This document shows positions 1 through 13,301 of a stretch of 64,000 nt of DNA, one piece after another; position 1 is the stretch's first letter; the number at the start of each line of letters is the position of its first letter. The notes beneath the pieces are model-generated. The model was given only the letters and a program-made list of their open reading frames with translations, searched no databases and had not been told where the DNA came from. Source of the stretch: Brevipalpus yothersi (lineage: Eukaryota > Arthropoda > Arachnida > Trombidiformes > Tenuipalpidae); the NCBI GenBank assembly GCA_003956705.1, contig QZCP01000130.1, forward strand, positions 1 to 64,000. Reading direction: 5' to 3'. Position numbers and translations under genes: made by a program.

Positions 1-32
<32 letters not shown>
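1..32 (+). repeat. (GA)n microsatellite, cut by window edge
   Basis: At least sixteen perfect GA units. The true left end lies outside the window. Confidence 0.95.
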
Positions 33-36
<4 letters not shown>

Positions 37-1515
37 CAATGGATCAATGAAATTTATGTTGAGGAAAGCATGACGTAAGTGGCTTCCATTTGAATGAATG
101 TAAGATTTCAACAAGCAATCCTATGGCTTGCCATATTATGCATCCGAGTTCCAGGACACTTTCACCATGTTGGAGCTAAAAATAGAAAATGAATCCTGCT
201 GCTTACACAATTGTAGTTCACTGGGGCAAAGGAGTTCAGTTCATTCACCACTTGCACCACTTGCATCACTTGCACCCCAACATACCATGATCCAATGGGT
301 GCCTGCTGTGTCCTCCTTCCTTTCATCTTTTCCCATCGAGAGAGATGTCCTATGAGTTTTTGTGAGATTTCATCTCCCTTTTTATTTCCTCTCTTTATCC
401 AAATATCGTAATTAGCATTGGTGGAAAAAATTTCACCTCAACTATTGTTTTATCCTAGATGCTTCAAATCAAGATGTGTAAATATAAATTTGCTCACTTA
501 AAAACTTGTTAGACTTGAAAAATGTTCAAATATTGGAAAGCATGAAGTTTATTGTCAACACATTTCTTGCCCAGATATTTGGACAAAATTGTCTTGAGCG
601 CCTCTGGACAATATCGAAATGCTCTTCGGCATAGGTCGTTTCTTCACCAACAAGGTGGAAAATTCACTGATATGTTCGGCCCTTTATTCCATCGATATTA
701 TATTATATTTTTTACGAAAAAATTGCCATGTACAATGGAGCTTGATGTGATAATCCTATGTTTACTAGATACTAGCAATTGTGTGCTCAATGGTTGCTCG
801 GAAATGAATGATACTCATGCATATATCCAATGAAACTGAGATGGCTTGTGTGAGATGTGTGTGACAATACATTAGAGAAGCTCTGGTGAATAAGTGTGTG
901 TATTCAACCCCTCTTGCCTGCTTCACTATTCGAAGTATAGTAGTTTCATTGAGCAAGAGCTTACTCTCAGCAATTCTTCGTCATGGCAAAATCTTCTCAA
1001 TGAAGCCGCCCACTTCCGTAAACTGTGCTTCACCTCAAAGTCGGTCATTCACATTTACTAGGTCACGAGTGGAAGTTTCTATTTTTAGCATCCATTGCTC
1101 GCTGCATCTCTCTATGGCTCATCTCTCCTTCTCCTCCTCCTCTCTCTCTCTTTCCTCTCTCTCTTTCCTCTCTCTCTTTCCTCCTCCTCTACTCCTCTCT
1201 CACACATCTCCGTCTCTCCCCTTCACCAATATTTGGGTAACCTCTTTGAGCTCACTTTCATCTCATCGATACGCTCTGATTGACCACTTTTCTTCGAGGC
1301 TATCTATGTATATGTTCCACAGATGACATAAAGGCCAACACACTTCTTCACTGGTACCAATCGATGTGACCCAGAACTCTTTTTCCTCCATTCAATCTGA
1401 GTCGAAGTGTTTCGAAGTATTGTGAATACGAGATGAGAGCATCATGAGGGTTGATCTGTAGTTTCTTGGAACACGGATGCACCCTCAAAGTCTCCATTAA
1501 AGCTACTATTGAACT

Positions 1516-1519
<4 letters not shown>

Positions 1520-1579
<60 letters not shown>
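1520..1579 (+). repeat. (CT)30 microsatellite
   Basis: Uninterrupted CT units, about 615 bp upstream of the first visible DGK exon, within the presumed long intron. Confidence 0.95.
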
Positions 1580-1581
<2 letters not shown>

Positions 1582-2194
1582 AAAGCACGCGACTGTTTGC
1601 CCTGTAGTAGGTTAAGGGCTGCTAGAAACTTTGCCTTTCTTGTCTCATCAATTTTCACCACTTGCTATTCTTTTTCTTGAAATCCGATTCATGATGATTG
1701 AATGAAAATTGAATGCCTGCTTCAGAATCTTGAAATCATAGAGAAACCATAATTTTTCGCTCAAGTTGGTGAGGAGTTCATTATTCATAGTTTCCATGAG
1801 AGGCTCAAGAATTTGAGCACCTGTTCAATTGAATAGAAATCCTCTTTTTCCTTTTTTCCCAAGTCCTTCATTCATCTCCTTTTAAAGTTTTCAGATATTG
1901 AAAATATTCTAAATGAATACCATTGCATCAACTTCTATTCCCATTGGTCATTGAGTTTTCCTCTCTCGAAAAGATTCACACAGAAACCTATGTTCTCTAT
2001 TGAGCATTCAAATATATCTATACATACGTGCAAAAATATGATTGAAAGAAATCCTTAAAACTTCCCAACCATTTTTCTTTGTAATGCTTCAGAGAGGTCA
2101 AAGAGGATCCAAATTTTTGGCAAATTATGGTCCATTGATCTCTTCTTATAGAAAGTGAATTGATAATAATATGCTCTCAATAATTTCATTACAG

Positions 2195-5100
2195 ACACCG
2201 ACTGCCCACTTATGGACAGATGTAGGACACTTTAAGCGGAAATTTTGTAATGTTTGTCGGAAAAGAATTGAAGATCAAAGTGCAGTTCGATGTGAAACAT
2301 GTGAATACTGTGTTCACCTTGATTGTCAAGATTTTAGTGTTGCAGATTGCAAAGAATGTGCCACTTATGTACCTGATCAAGAGCTGGTAAGTTGAGGTTA
2401 AAGTTCAAGTTTACTTTTTAATATAACAGCTACTCCTCTTCTATAAAATAGCCCAAAGTAGTACAATACCATCACTGGAGAGAAGGAAACCTTCCACCAA
2501 ATTCCAAATGTCATTATTGTCGAAAATCATGTTGGTCAGCAGAGTGTCTTGCAGGCATGAGGTGTGAATGGTGTGGCTGGACAGTGAGTATTCCTTGATT
2601 AGGCTGAGTATATTGCTTCATCCCCTCGATTCTAACAATTTTCCTTGTATTCTCGTAATCTTACAGGCTCATGCAATATGTCATCGACAGCTGACACCAG
2701 AGTGCAATTTTGGATTAGTTCAGAGTATAATGTTACCGCCCTATTGTGTCAGTATACCACGAACTGATGTTCCTCTCGAGACAATTATTGGTGCTCAAAA
2801 TAAAAAGAAGGGCGAAAGTGTAGCCCGTAAGTTTAGTAAGTGTTGTGTGTGTGATAAATATTTAGGGCATCGTAACATTGTTATCGGATAGAGTGTTGTC
2901 TGTGTAATGTTACCATTATGGCTATTTCATTTTGATGGAGTATTTTTTGCATAAATTCTCCGACTCTTACTCTTTTCTTGTCTTCATAATAGCTCGTAGT
3001 AGTTCTGAAGAACTATCAAGCTCAGACCAGCGAACAAAATCGGAAGCAGAAGAATATCCATCGCCAAAAGATAAGGACAAAGATGAGGGTAGGTTATAGG
3101 AATTTTCCCCATCAATATACTCTCATAAACACTCCAAAAATAGCAGTAATCATGGCACAAATGATAAAATATGAACTTGTTACTTTATTCGAGTAGAGGT
3201 AGTTAAAATTTACGATGGAAATGCATCAATGAAACGAAGGACATTCCGGACAATCACCATTTCACGAAGTGCAACAAAAGAACAGATAATTGCAGCTGCT
3301 TTGAGGGCATTCCACATCCATGATGATCCCAAACATTATATTATCACTGACTTCTATGGTAAGTTGATTGAGAAAGGTCAACTATAGTCAAAAGTGAAAT
3401 GAGATCCTTGAAATAAAAAAAAACTCTCTTCATAGATTCATCAGAGAAAGAATTAAACGATTTCATGCCTATACTGAATTTAACCAAAAAGGAAGGGAAA
3501 AGGCCTGGAATATTTTTTCGTTTTCGTCCACCAAATCCTTATTATGGGAAGATCAGAGTTTATCCAGGAAAACTTAAGTAAGTCTATCGGGTTGAATTCA
3601 TATCTTCCAATCTACTTTGTCTTAGTTTATATTATATTTTACTCTTTCGTCCAAAACAGTGTCATTTTTAGCGAGCCATACTGTACCATACCTGTAACTG
3701 ATGATACAAGTGCAGAAGATGTCATGAAAATTTCATTGGAAAAATTTGGCCTCGAGTCAAAAGATATCAACAGATATAGATTAGTTGAAGTTTCTCTAGA
3801 AAAAGGAGGTAAGTTTTCCCAAAGTAATACTTTCACAAAGATAATACTCAAAAATATAATCACTTCATTAGCGGTTCATGAGAGAACGATGGACAACAAT
3901 GAAAGCCCATGGGAAATCATAAAAAATGTTGCAAGAGTAAGCATCACTATCATCTAATATTTATTCCAGTCATTACATTTACTTTTTCGATTTCTTCACA
4001 CATGTCCTGGAAAATTCACTAACCAAAATTTTTCATTCATTTTTATAACACACAGGAATCTGTTCGTCAGAAAGAGAACACTCGCTTCTATTTACAGACT
4101 AAAGATGAGTTATACTGTTCTAATGTTGCCATTTTTGTCGGAAATTTACCGCCTAATTTGCAAGAAAGACAATATGAAAAAATTTTGGTCGATATACTTG
4201 GAAAACGTAAGAGTTCAATATTTTTCCAGTAAATTTGTCACTTACATAATTTCACTTGAAATTTTCAGCTTACAAATACCGGTCTCATGGTCCTATTTAT
4301 TATGAATATGGATCACTGATAATTACCTATGATAACGCTGATATTGCAGTTAAAGCCTTTTATATGCTTCGAGAAGCTTCTTATGATGACAAAAATCTTC
4401 TAGTCTTACTGCTGCCAAATATCGTGGCCAACATGATCCCTCCTGGTGTCCGAGTAAGTTGTAGTACGAAATACTTATCAACTCCTCTTATTGGTTGTTG
4501 AAATAGCTAATTGATTTGTTGAATTTTTCTTTTCAAGCCTCTGTTAGTCTTTGTTAATGTTAAGAGTGGCGGATGCCAAGGATTGGAATTGATTTCTGCC
4601 TTCAGAAAATTGTTGAATCCCTACCAAGTATATGACTTAGAGAATGGAGGACCTCTGCCAGGGTAAGCATCACACAATTTACTTAGGATTTTTTCTGGCT
4701 AATCACACCAGTTATTCGGGAAATTCATGTTTGATGTATCCTCTTTGTCACATCTTAGATTGTATGTTTTCCGAGGGGTTAAAGATTACAAAATTTTGGT
4801 TTGTGGAGGAGATGGTACTGTTGGCTGGGTTTTACAATGTTTAGATAATGTTGGTCAAGATTCTGAGTGCCAATCTCCACCATGTGCCATTGTTCCATTA
4901 GGAACAGGCAATGACCTGGCTCGTGTTTTACGTTGGGGCTCAGGATATACAGGTGCAGAGGATCCCATGTCTTTACTCAAAGATGTTATAGAAGCTGAAG
5001 AAATTCGCCTAGACAGATGGACAGTAGTGTTCAATGCTGAGGGAACTCGAGCTGAGGACAAACCTGGACCTTCAACCAATAGTTCTGGATCCACGTCTGA

Positions 5101-6080
5101 AGATAATACGGCTATATATGTGATGAACAATTACTTCGGAATAGGTGTTGATGCTGACCTATGTTTGGGGTTTCATAATGCAAGAGAAGAGAATCCAGAT
5201 AAATTCAACAGTAGGTGAGTAATCAATTCTGAATGTGAGTGGATTTATTTCCCAACATCTCATCGCTGAACAAATTACTTGACTTTTCTTCAGGTTTCAT
5301 AACAAAGGAGTGTATGTGAAGATGGGTCTTCGAAAGATCATAACTAAAAAGACATGGAAAGAGTTACATAAAGAAATAAAAGTTGAGGTTGATGGTAAAC
5401 CAATCAATTTGCCACCTGTTGAAGGAATAATAATATTGAACATTTTAAGGTAAGAGAGCAATTGTGAACAGATAATGCTGAGGAATTTTGATTACCCTAA
5501 TGAAATATTCAATTTCCAGCTGGGGATCTGGTGCTAATCCTTGGGGCCAGGAGAAAGATGATCAATTTTCTAAGCCAACTCATTATGATGGGATGCTAGA
5601 AATCGTAGGTGTTACCGGAATTGTTCATATGGGTCAAATTCAGAGTGGCCTTCGAAACGCCATCCGTATTGCTCAGGGTGGTCATGTGAGTATTCATGCT
5701 TTTCTTCTCGAGGAGGAATCGTAATATTAAATGAATTACTTTTTTTACAACACATTTTACACACCCAAATACAACATTCCAGATCAAAATTAAGATCAAT
5801 ACAGAGATGCCTGTTCAAGTAGATGGTGAGCCATGGATTCAGGGGCCTGGAGAAGTTACAGTTCTGAAATCTTTTTTGAAGGTGAGATCAATCATTAACT
5901 TTTGGTGAGGTAATATAATGCGAACAATTTTTTCTTCACCAGGCAACAATGTTGAGAAAAAGTAAGATGAAGAGAAGAAATACTGAGCCAGCTCTATCTG
6001 CATCAGAAAAGTCATCAGGAGAACGCTCATCAGTGGCCTATCCAGAGAAGTCGTCCATTACCGAAAGGTCTGATGAATGA
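2195..6080 (+). CDS. DGKQ: Diacylglycerol kinase, theta type (5'-partial, 16 exons)
   Basis: Phosphorylates diacylglycerol to phosphatidic acid, ending DAG/PKC signalling; in animals theta-type DGKs act downstream of G-protein receptors, notably at synapses. Exons: 2195-2386, 2452-2583, 2667-2826, 2993-3088, 3197-3358, 3436-3577, 3660-3808, 3872-3936, 4056-4206, 4269-4453, 4538-4662, 4759-5214, 5294-5449, 5520-5685, 5783-5881, 5943-6080. All junctions are GT-AG with consistent phase, giving 857 residues and a TGA stop. Seen: CRD2 (5-54; H5, C18, C21), CRD3 (71-about 121, HHWREGNLPP entry), Ras-association-like region (about 194-290) and a second similar segment (about 295-366), catalytic domain from 479 with GGDGT (536-540) and PLGTGND (566-572), accessory domain from about 642 (FGIGVDA), Lys/Ser-rich tail (812-857). 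CRD1 and the start codon lie left of the window. The C1 pair running straight into the RA region points to theta rather than other DGK classes. No frameshift or missing catalytic residue was seen. A canonical poly(A) signal was not assigned. Confidence 0.93.
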
Positions 6081-7641
6081 ATTAAGTGATCAAAGCATCG
6101 TAAGGCAACCAAAACTCTATCCAGTGCCATGTTTTGAATAAGTGAAAGGAAGAGGATAGAAAACTTGGAGTTTTTCAATTAACAGTGTGCCACAACTACA
6201 ATTCAATTGTTGCTACTTTGATTACTCATCAATAATGTGCGCTTGAAAAGAAGGCGAAAAGGACTTCTGATATTTTAAGGGAGGAAGATTCCCAATCAAC
6301 CCAGCTTAAAATCACCGGAGACCCTTTACACACCACAGTTTCATTCAAACTGCCATTCAAATTTTTCAGCTGTTGTTTGATTGATTATTTTTTGATTACT
6401 CTCCAAATTTTACCCATAGAATTGCCTTGATATGTCTCTGGAATGGCTTTCAAACAAGCAACAGAGCCTTTCTCACTTAGCTCTGGTCTCTCGTTTCTCA
6501 TCGCATTCCCATTGCAAAAATTTTTTCGTTCCTCCGTACCGTGATGATATTAGTTTCTTTTTCATCATTAACTTTGTGTAATTTTTTGAGGAAAAAATCG
6601 GTAACGACACAAATTTGTCATGAAAAAATCAGCGATCAGACCATCAGAGGACTCCAAGTATGCCCAACACAAAATTCTTCTATTCAAGCCGATCAATTGA
6701 AGTTTCTATTCAAAATGAAATGAAATCAAAGCACTTCTAGATCTTCAAATCTCCAATCTTGTATCCCCTGGAGATGCTCAATATTGTTTCCAGAAGTTTC
6801 CATCACCATATTGAGAGTTCTACATTCGTACATCTCAAAGACAATTAATCAAGACGATCAAAAAATCTCCATTAATCGCACACATTTCTTCTCCATCTTC
6901 TTATTCCCTCTTCTTTCTGATTATTCATTATTGATAAAACTCCTACATTGCGAGGTTCTGATGCTTTTGAACATTCGAGCTTATACAAATCCTAACGATA
7001 ATATTAATTGTTGATAGCATTTTGTTTCTCACGAAAGATGTTGCTTTATTGGTAGAAATTATCAATGCAATGGAGGATCAATCAAGCAGAGAAATTCTTT
7101 GGTTTTCAGTCATGAGATTGGAATCATCGATGTCCTCATCTTCCTCAACCCATCATTCAGCTTCATCCAATGAAAAGGAAAGCTGTCAATTTTTTTCCAT
7201 TACGTTTCGAGGAAAATTAGGGTGCTTCATCCAATCAGTGGAAGAATCTAGATCTATTGTTGCTTCTTCTTCTTCTTCTTCTTCTCTCTCTCTCTCTCAT
7301 TCTATTTTCCAGTCTTAAATAAGAAATTGAAAAGAAAATAATTTATTTTATGTTTTTTGTTTGTCAGATAACAAAATGTCACAAGTTTGACTCAAGGTAG
7401 CTCCATTTTCTCAGTTAGAGATGTGAGCAAAAAGCAGTTGCTAGTTTGTGGTGACAACCAATTTTATTACCAACAACCAAAAAAATATATCTATCATATA
7501 CCATTATTATTATGATTATTATTATTATAATTGATCAAGCTTCATTTCATTGATTATTCATCTCTCTCTTTTTTTTTCTTTCTTTCTTTCTTTCTCTATT
7601 TGGATAAAGATTGCTTCTTACTGCCAAAGCTTGAATTGGCG

Positions 7642-7645
<4 letters not shown>

Positions 7646-7696
<51 letters not shown>
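7646..7696 (+). repeat. (TC)n microsatellite
   Basis: About 51 bp of perfect TC units, preceded upstream by short TTTC runs (7575-7596). Confidence 0.95.
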
Positions 7697-7699
<3 letters not shown>

Positions 7700-10010
7700 A
7701 CTCACTCACTCATTCACCGTGTCCCAATCCTCTGAAGTGGCCCAGAGATGTGGACTTGTATTCTTCTCTCTCCACTCTTCCTCGGTATCAGAGGGGATGG
7801 AAAGATGAGAGATTAATTAATCTTCCACTGAGACGAAGATGATTCTTTTACATATGGTTCGATTTGTTCTCTGTCCATGGGTTTGCCCTTTCTTCTCGAG
7901 TTTGATCGCATCTCTCTCTCTCTTTCTTTCTTCTTCTTCTTCTTCTTCTTCTACATCATCTCCTTCATCTTCATCGCGCAACATTTCATCCTGTTCTTCA
8001 TTCAGCGCCTTCGTTTTAGCGAATTCATGTACGCTGAATGGAATACTGCTCACGAAAACAAAATTCACCAAATTGTACTCATGAGGGCTGTAAAATCTCG
8101 TCTATCACTTTGTTTGCGATTAATTTCTTAAGTCCATTCTTTCTCTCCTATTCACTGGAATAATTTTAGGCACTCTATGGTAGTTAGAGGATAGTCACAA
8201 TCTCTCTGTTCTTGTTTTTTCGAAAATATCACCAAACCCTCTCATAGTAGCCTCCTTTTATAGCTTCCGGCAATCTATTACAATCAATACAGTCAATATA
8301 TCCTGTGAGATACAAAACATCTCAACCTTAATCACACAGTTTAATTCTATTTGCTTATTTGCTTTTTTTGTTAAGGCATCAAAATATTAACGATTTATTC
8401 TTTTTTCTACGCAAAATTTCGAATAATCCATTTCGATTTGATCATTAGTCGATCTGTATCCATTTTAATTTAATTGTCTTCCATTCCATCCTTGTTTGCT
8501 GTTTTTCCCTATATTTATTCTCTCCTCTTTTTCTATGAGATGCTATGGCCCACACTAATTAACTAATTAACTTATTCATCGGATGAGACATTCAAGAGAA
8601 GAAACAAAAAGGGTAACTCTAAAGAGAGCAAACTTCCACGTATGCTGGACAAAATAAACCAGTTTGAATCCAATTGATTGCAAAAGTGCACAATTTTGGC
8701 AGAATTTTCTGATATTTGAATACAAAAGAAAAAATATAATATATAATGCGTTTTTGTTTTGAACTATGAATCTTTCTCAAGTAATCATGATGATTATGAT
8801 GTATACTTTGAATGCAATCAAATATTCATTGTGTAAATACTAACTATTGGAACTCAAAATTGTATGGCTGATAGTACGCAACAATGAAATTTGTAGCTGA
8901 ATTGCAATTCTTTCGTCCAAGATTTTTCCTGTCAAGTCGGTTCAAATGATTAGACTCTCAAAAAAATTCAAAAAATTAGGATTATCTGCAAAAACAAGAG
9001 TAAATTTCTACTCGTTAATTTTCTACATTGAGATTTAACAGCCTGAGACTCAGAAGAGAAATCAGACGATTTCAGTGATCTGATGCACATTGTCATTGTG
9101 ATTTTGGAACAAGAAGTCTGAATGATTGTACTGAACACACATGTTCAATTTCCACATTCCATAGAATATGAATTTAAGATAGAACCAGAATATCATAAGT
9201 GGATAGATCAATTTTTCTTTTTTCATGATATGAGTTTATTCTCAATTGGGATGTTAATTTTTTAGATACTCAATGAGGCAGACGAGTCGAGGTTGTGAGT
9301 GAGTTTTGGTACGTTTAAAGATGTGTACTAAAAATTCAAGCATTCGGTTATTCATAGCCCATCATCATTTAGGCAGTTATTGAAAAATTCTCTTTTCACT
9401 GTTTAAAAGAGCTTTCACTTGAAAAAAACTATAAGTCAACAATTGTTAACGTGATACCAGAATAGCCTGTGAGTAATTCAAATTTTTCGGTAGTAAATGG
9501 TGAATAGAAGTGAGGATCACGAAAAAATCATGACTGCCTAGAGCACAATTTCCATCGACAATGGGTCAGACGAAAAGGCTGCAAAACTCTGGCCAAAAAC
9601 TGATAAAGAAGGAGAGATGTGAGTTATCGATCAATTTTCGAGTATCTTCGAATCATGTTACCAATCGAGGCTACAATGGGTCGGTATATCCACGAAAGGG
9701 ACCAGTATCACAATTATATTCAAATTTTATTGTAACGAAGTGAGAAATAATGGACTTGTGCATAATCGTGCTTGACCAATCGGTGATAATGAAAACACAA
9801 GCCGGATCATCACTAAAATTATCATTTGAAATTTGCCTCATAAGAATAAAGCCTTTCAACTAGTCTTCGAAATAAGATGATTTTATTTCTCTCTATTTCT
9901 GCGTCTTCTACTTCATCTCTTATGAACTCAATCTGTTGTTTTACCGCCACATTTAGCATTTGGGTACTCATCAAATCTTGTTTCGGTTTTGAGGCCACAT
10001 TTACCACAAT

Positions 10011-10012
<2 letters not shown>

Positions 10013-10058
<46 letters not shown>
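10013..10058 (+). repeat. (GAAA)n microsatellite
   Basis: About eleven GAAA tetranucleotide units. Confidence 0.95.
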
Positions 10059-10737
10059 GACATACATACATATTGCTTGGGCCGAGTAGATCACCGGATC
10101 AGAGTGGTTGTCTCCCTTACATGTTTCTATTACTAATACTATTACATATTACTACATACTACTAATTTCATGACAGATTTCAAATTTTCACTATTTAATA
10201 AAGCAATTTTTAGTTACCTTTAGTGACCCAGATCACCGGACAGCGTACACACGATATTGCCCGAAGGCTCACTTTTTCTTCATGTCCGATAATCGGTTGT
10301 GCATGAAAACGCCGATGGACCTACATATACTGTATATCAAGTGTATATATGTGCTGTACAAACATATATACACAAATCTACATCCACATCTACATACACC
10401 AAAAGTGGTCACAGGAGATATGGTCGTGATCCTCTACTCGATCCTCTTTACTTCTACTACATATAACGGTGAATACTTGGAGTGATTTTTTTCTCTCTTC
10501 TTCTTCATCTTCTTCCACTCAAAATGAAATGCTTTCAATTGTGCTCAAATGATCACTCTCTCGCGGGCAAAAAGATTGACCACTCTCTTCATGAGCACCT
10601 CTATTTTGTGAGCGCGTAAACATATTTAGGATCGGTGCCTAGCTGGTCAAGGCATGCAATATGGGTATTCTGAGTGCATCATATTCCGGTTCCAGGAGAA
10701 GATGGTGCTATTTTCAAGCCTCCAATCCTCTCACCAG

Positions 10738-10745
<8 letters not shown>

Positions 10746-10795
<50 letters not shown>
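10746..10795 (+). repeat. (GA)n microsatellite
   Basis: About 50 bp of GA units. A second GA array follows 110 bp downstream. Confidence 0.93.
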
Positions 10796-10799
<4 letters not shown>

Positions 10800-10902
10800 G
10801 AAGAATAACAAGAACAAGCACAAGTACGAGAGAGAAAGGACCCAGTAACAGAATTTCTCATGATGATCGAGATGATGATGTAGGGAAGAGAACGAAAGAA
10901 AT

Positions 10903-10904
<2 letters not shown>

Positions 10905-10954
<50 letters not shown>
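10905..10954 (+). repeat. (GA)n microsatellite
   Basis: About 50 bp of perfect AG units, same strand as the array at 10746. Confidence 0.93.
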
Positions 10955-10956
<2 letters not shown>

Positions 10957-12508
10957 AGGCAAAAGAGGACAAAAAGATGCTGGACACATTAACATACGAG
11001 TATCATGAGGGGGTCAGTATATCTGGGTGCGTTCGATTTTCGAGACACATTGATCAGCTTTTATCATAAGTAAGTGTTAGTATTCATCATACATGTACAT
11101 GTACATGTACTTGGAATTTGATGTGGGAATCACGCGGTTTGAAATCAATCGGCATGATTCTGTTCCTACTGTTCATATCGTGCCACTTTCTTCTCGCTTC
11201 TTGAATTTCTCCTTTTTTGCCTATCAAACGATGCTAGATGAATCAGTTTATTTTTTTTCGCAACGATCTGGGTACACATTTTTGTCTACCTTATGATTAT
11301 CGGATCAACTTGTTTTGTTGCCTCAATTTCCTTAGTTTGACAGATTTATTAATTGCTTTCTCCTATCTGTTGCGAATATTTGTTGCAAAAAGCGGATCTT
11401 TAAACTATCTAACAGTAAGATGATGTGTATAAATCAAGAGTGAGGATGCAAGCATCACAGATACACACATACACACGCCGGTATGATGGAATGTTGATAA
11501 ACATTAAGCAATTTCATCATCTCTCCCTATCATCACGCATATTATCTCGCACTGGATGTTTTGTCTGAGCACAATTCGTCCGCTCAAATGATGCACACGA
11601 ACGCCCAGCACATCATTCATTACCGTTAGTTCAAGACCACTTTACGAATATCAAATGAGCCATTAGGAATACAGATTATTCATTAATTATTAAAGATCAC
11701 AATTCAAGAGTATTCCAGTTTTCAGGACAAAAGATGAAAATTTTTTGAGGATTCTATTTTAAGCAATTCATTTGCATACTTGAAAATTGAAAATCTCATC
11801 ATCATTGTCCTTCAAAGATACCTTATGTGAAAGTCAAGCTTTCTTCCAACTTTATCTCGACAATTCTCTTCGTTTAGGAGATATACTGTCGTACTACAAT
11901 CTACAGTACATTGTCAACCATTTTATTTGTAAATAAATGGCAAAAAATTTTTATTGGCTGAACGCGAAGGATCATCATCCAAGGTATCACTGGAAGATAC
12001 TTTCCAAGGAATAAGTTAGATTTCTTCTCGACATTCTTGATGAAATAAAAATCAATATTTCGGATGGAGAATGGCCACTCGAGACGATTTTTGAAGCAAT
12101 CTTGCGATTTCAAATAGCTTGATTTCTGAAAAAATCAATCAAGAGAATGAAATGGTTTACATGACATTACAAGATACTGAATCAGACTATCATCATTCAG
12201 TTCCCATCATTCTGATACGAATCCGTGTATCTTGCTATATTCTGGTTTTTATGCTTATGGCTTAGATATTACATAACTCGAGAGTCAGTCAATCGCAATC
12301 ATCTCATGTTGAAACTACCAAATGTGTATTTGAATTAGCTAAATTAAGCCTCCAGTCTGATGGCGATTTGATTGATTGGAATGAAGTTGAGCGAAGAAGA
12401 AGAGTTTCGGAAGCTGGAATACTTCCGTCCACCAAAAATGATGATAATGACGATAAGCTGATCTGTGATTTATAAAATTGATGCCCACTCTCTTCAAGTC
12501 ACATCGAT

Positions 12509-12620
<112 letters not shown>

Positions 12621-13130
12621 GAGAGAGCCCTGAGGTAATAGTCAGCCAGTGAAAAGTATTCAACATGAGGTTGATATTTACACGAAGCTAAATTCATTTT
12701 ACTATTGAGGTAAGAATTTATTCATCGAATACTGATGCAAAGCATTGCTCATTTGCATCATCCCGCAGCATCTTTCGGCCTCTTTTCTCGCCCTCTCCCT
12801 TTCGCTTATACACCCCCTCTTACTTCATCTCTCTCTCTCTCATCTTTCCCTTTCTCTGCTCCCCTGGAGATGTATTCACCATACACTTACACACTTGCTT
12901 GCAAAACTAACCTCCTTTTTTAAAATTTCCAACCGGAATATCATGTTCCTCTCTCTTCTTTTCTTGACTCACAAAACTTATAGTAAAACAACAATAAATG
13001 CCACTTTTGAAACATTCACTTTACCGTTCACAGCATATGATTGCAACTTGAAGTGTATCTTTGGGATCATTTTTTTCGACCATTTCATCTTCGGTGCGCC
13101 AAGCAATCGGCCGCAAAACTTTCCAATTCT

Positions 13131-13166
13131 TATATATCCAGACTGTACCGCCAGATCTTATCAGTT
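13131..13166 (+). promoter_or_regulatory. Candidate TATA/Initiator core promoter of the Gly/Ser-rich gene
   Basis: TATATATCC starts at 13131 and the arthropod-type initiator TCAGTT lies at 13161-13166. Taking A13163 as +1, the TATA box starts at -32, which is the canonical spacing. This would give an unspliced 5' UTR of 139 nt up to the ATG at 13302. A weaker TTTATAG at about 13223 is an alternative. Both motifs are seen; promoter function is inferred. Confidence 0.5.
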
Positions 13167-13301
13167 TCTCTCTCTCTCACAACTCTCACTTGCTGTCATC
13201 ACTTGGGAGCGATACATCTTCTTTTATAGTCTGTGATTTTTCTATACGTGCAAAATTTTGACTAATATTTACGAAGCATAATCAAAATTGCTCGCCTCAT
13301 C

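Larger units (their letters stand above)
1..2194 (+). other. Upstream intron-like DNA of the DGK gene (no exon seen)
   Basis: No exon is recognisable here. The first DGK exon in the window starts at 2195 right after a TTACAG acceptor and is open in phase 0, so this stretch is most simply the 3' part of a long intron. The 15 other introns of the gene are only 61-166 bp. I looked for the missing first C1 domain (His-x12-Cys-x2-Cys pattern) and did not find it. The stretch contains a (GA)n array at the left edge, a CT-rich zone around 1130-1210 and a (CT)30 array at 1520-1579. Reading frames at 128-355, 552-833 and 886-1326 look non-coding. Confidence 0.6.

Noticed and set aside
12745..13236. 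163-codon + frame upstream of the repeat-protein gene
   Set aside because: Low-complexity Leu/Ser stretch from CT-rich DNA; it overlaps the candidate TATA/Inr promoter and has no domain.
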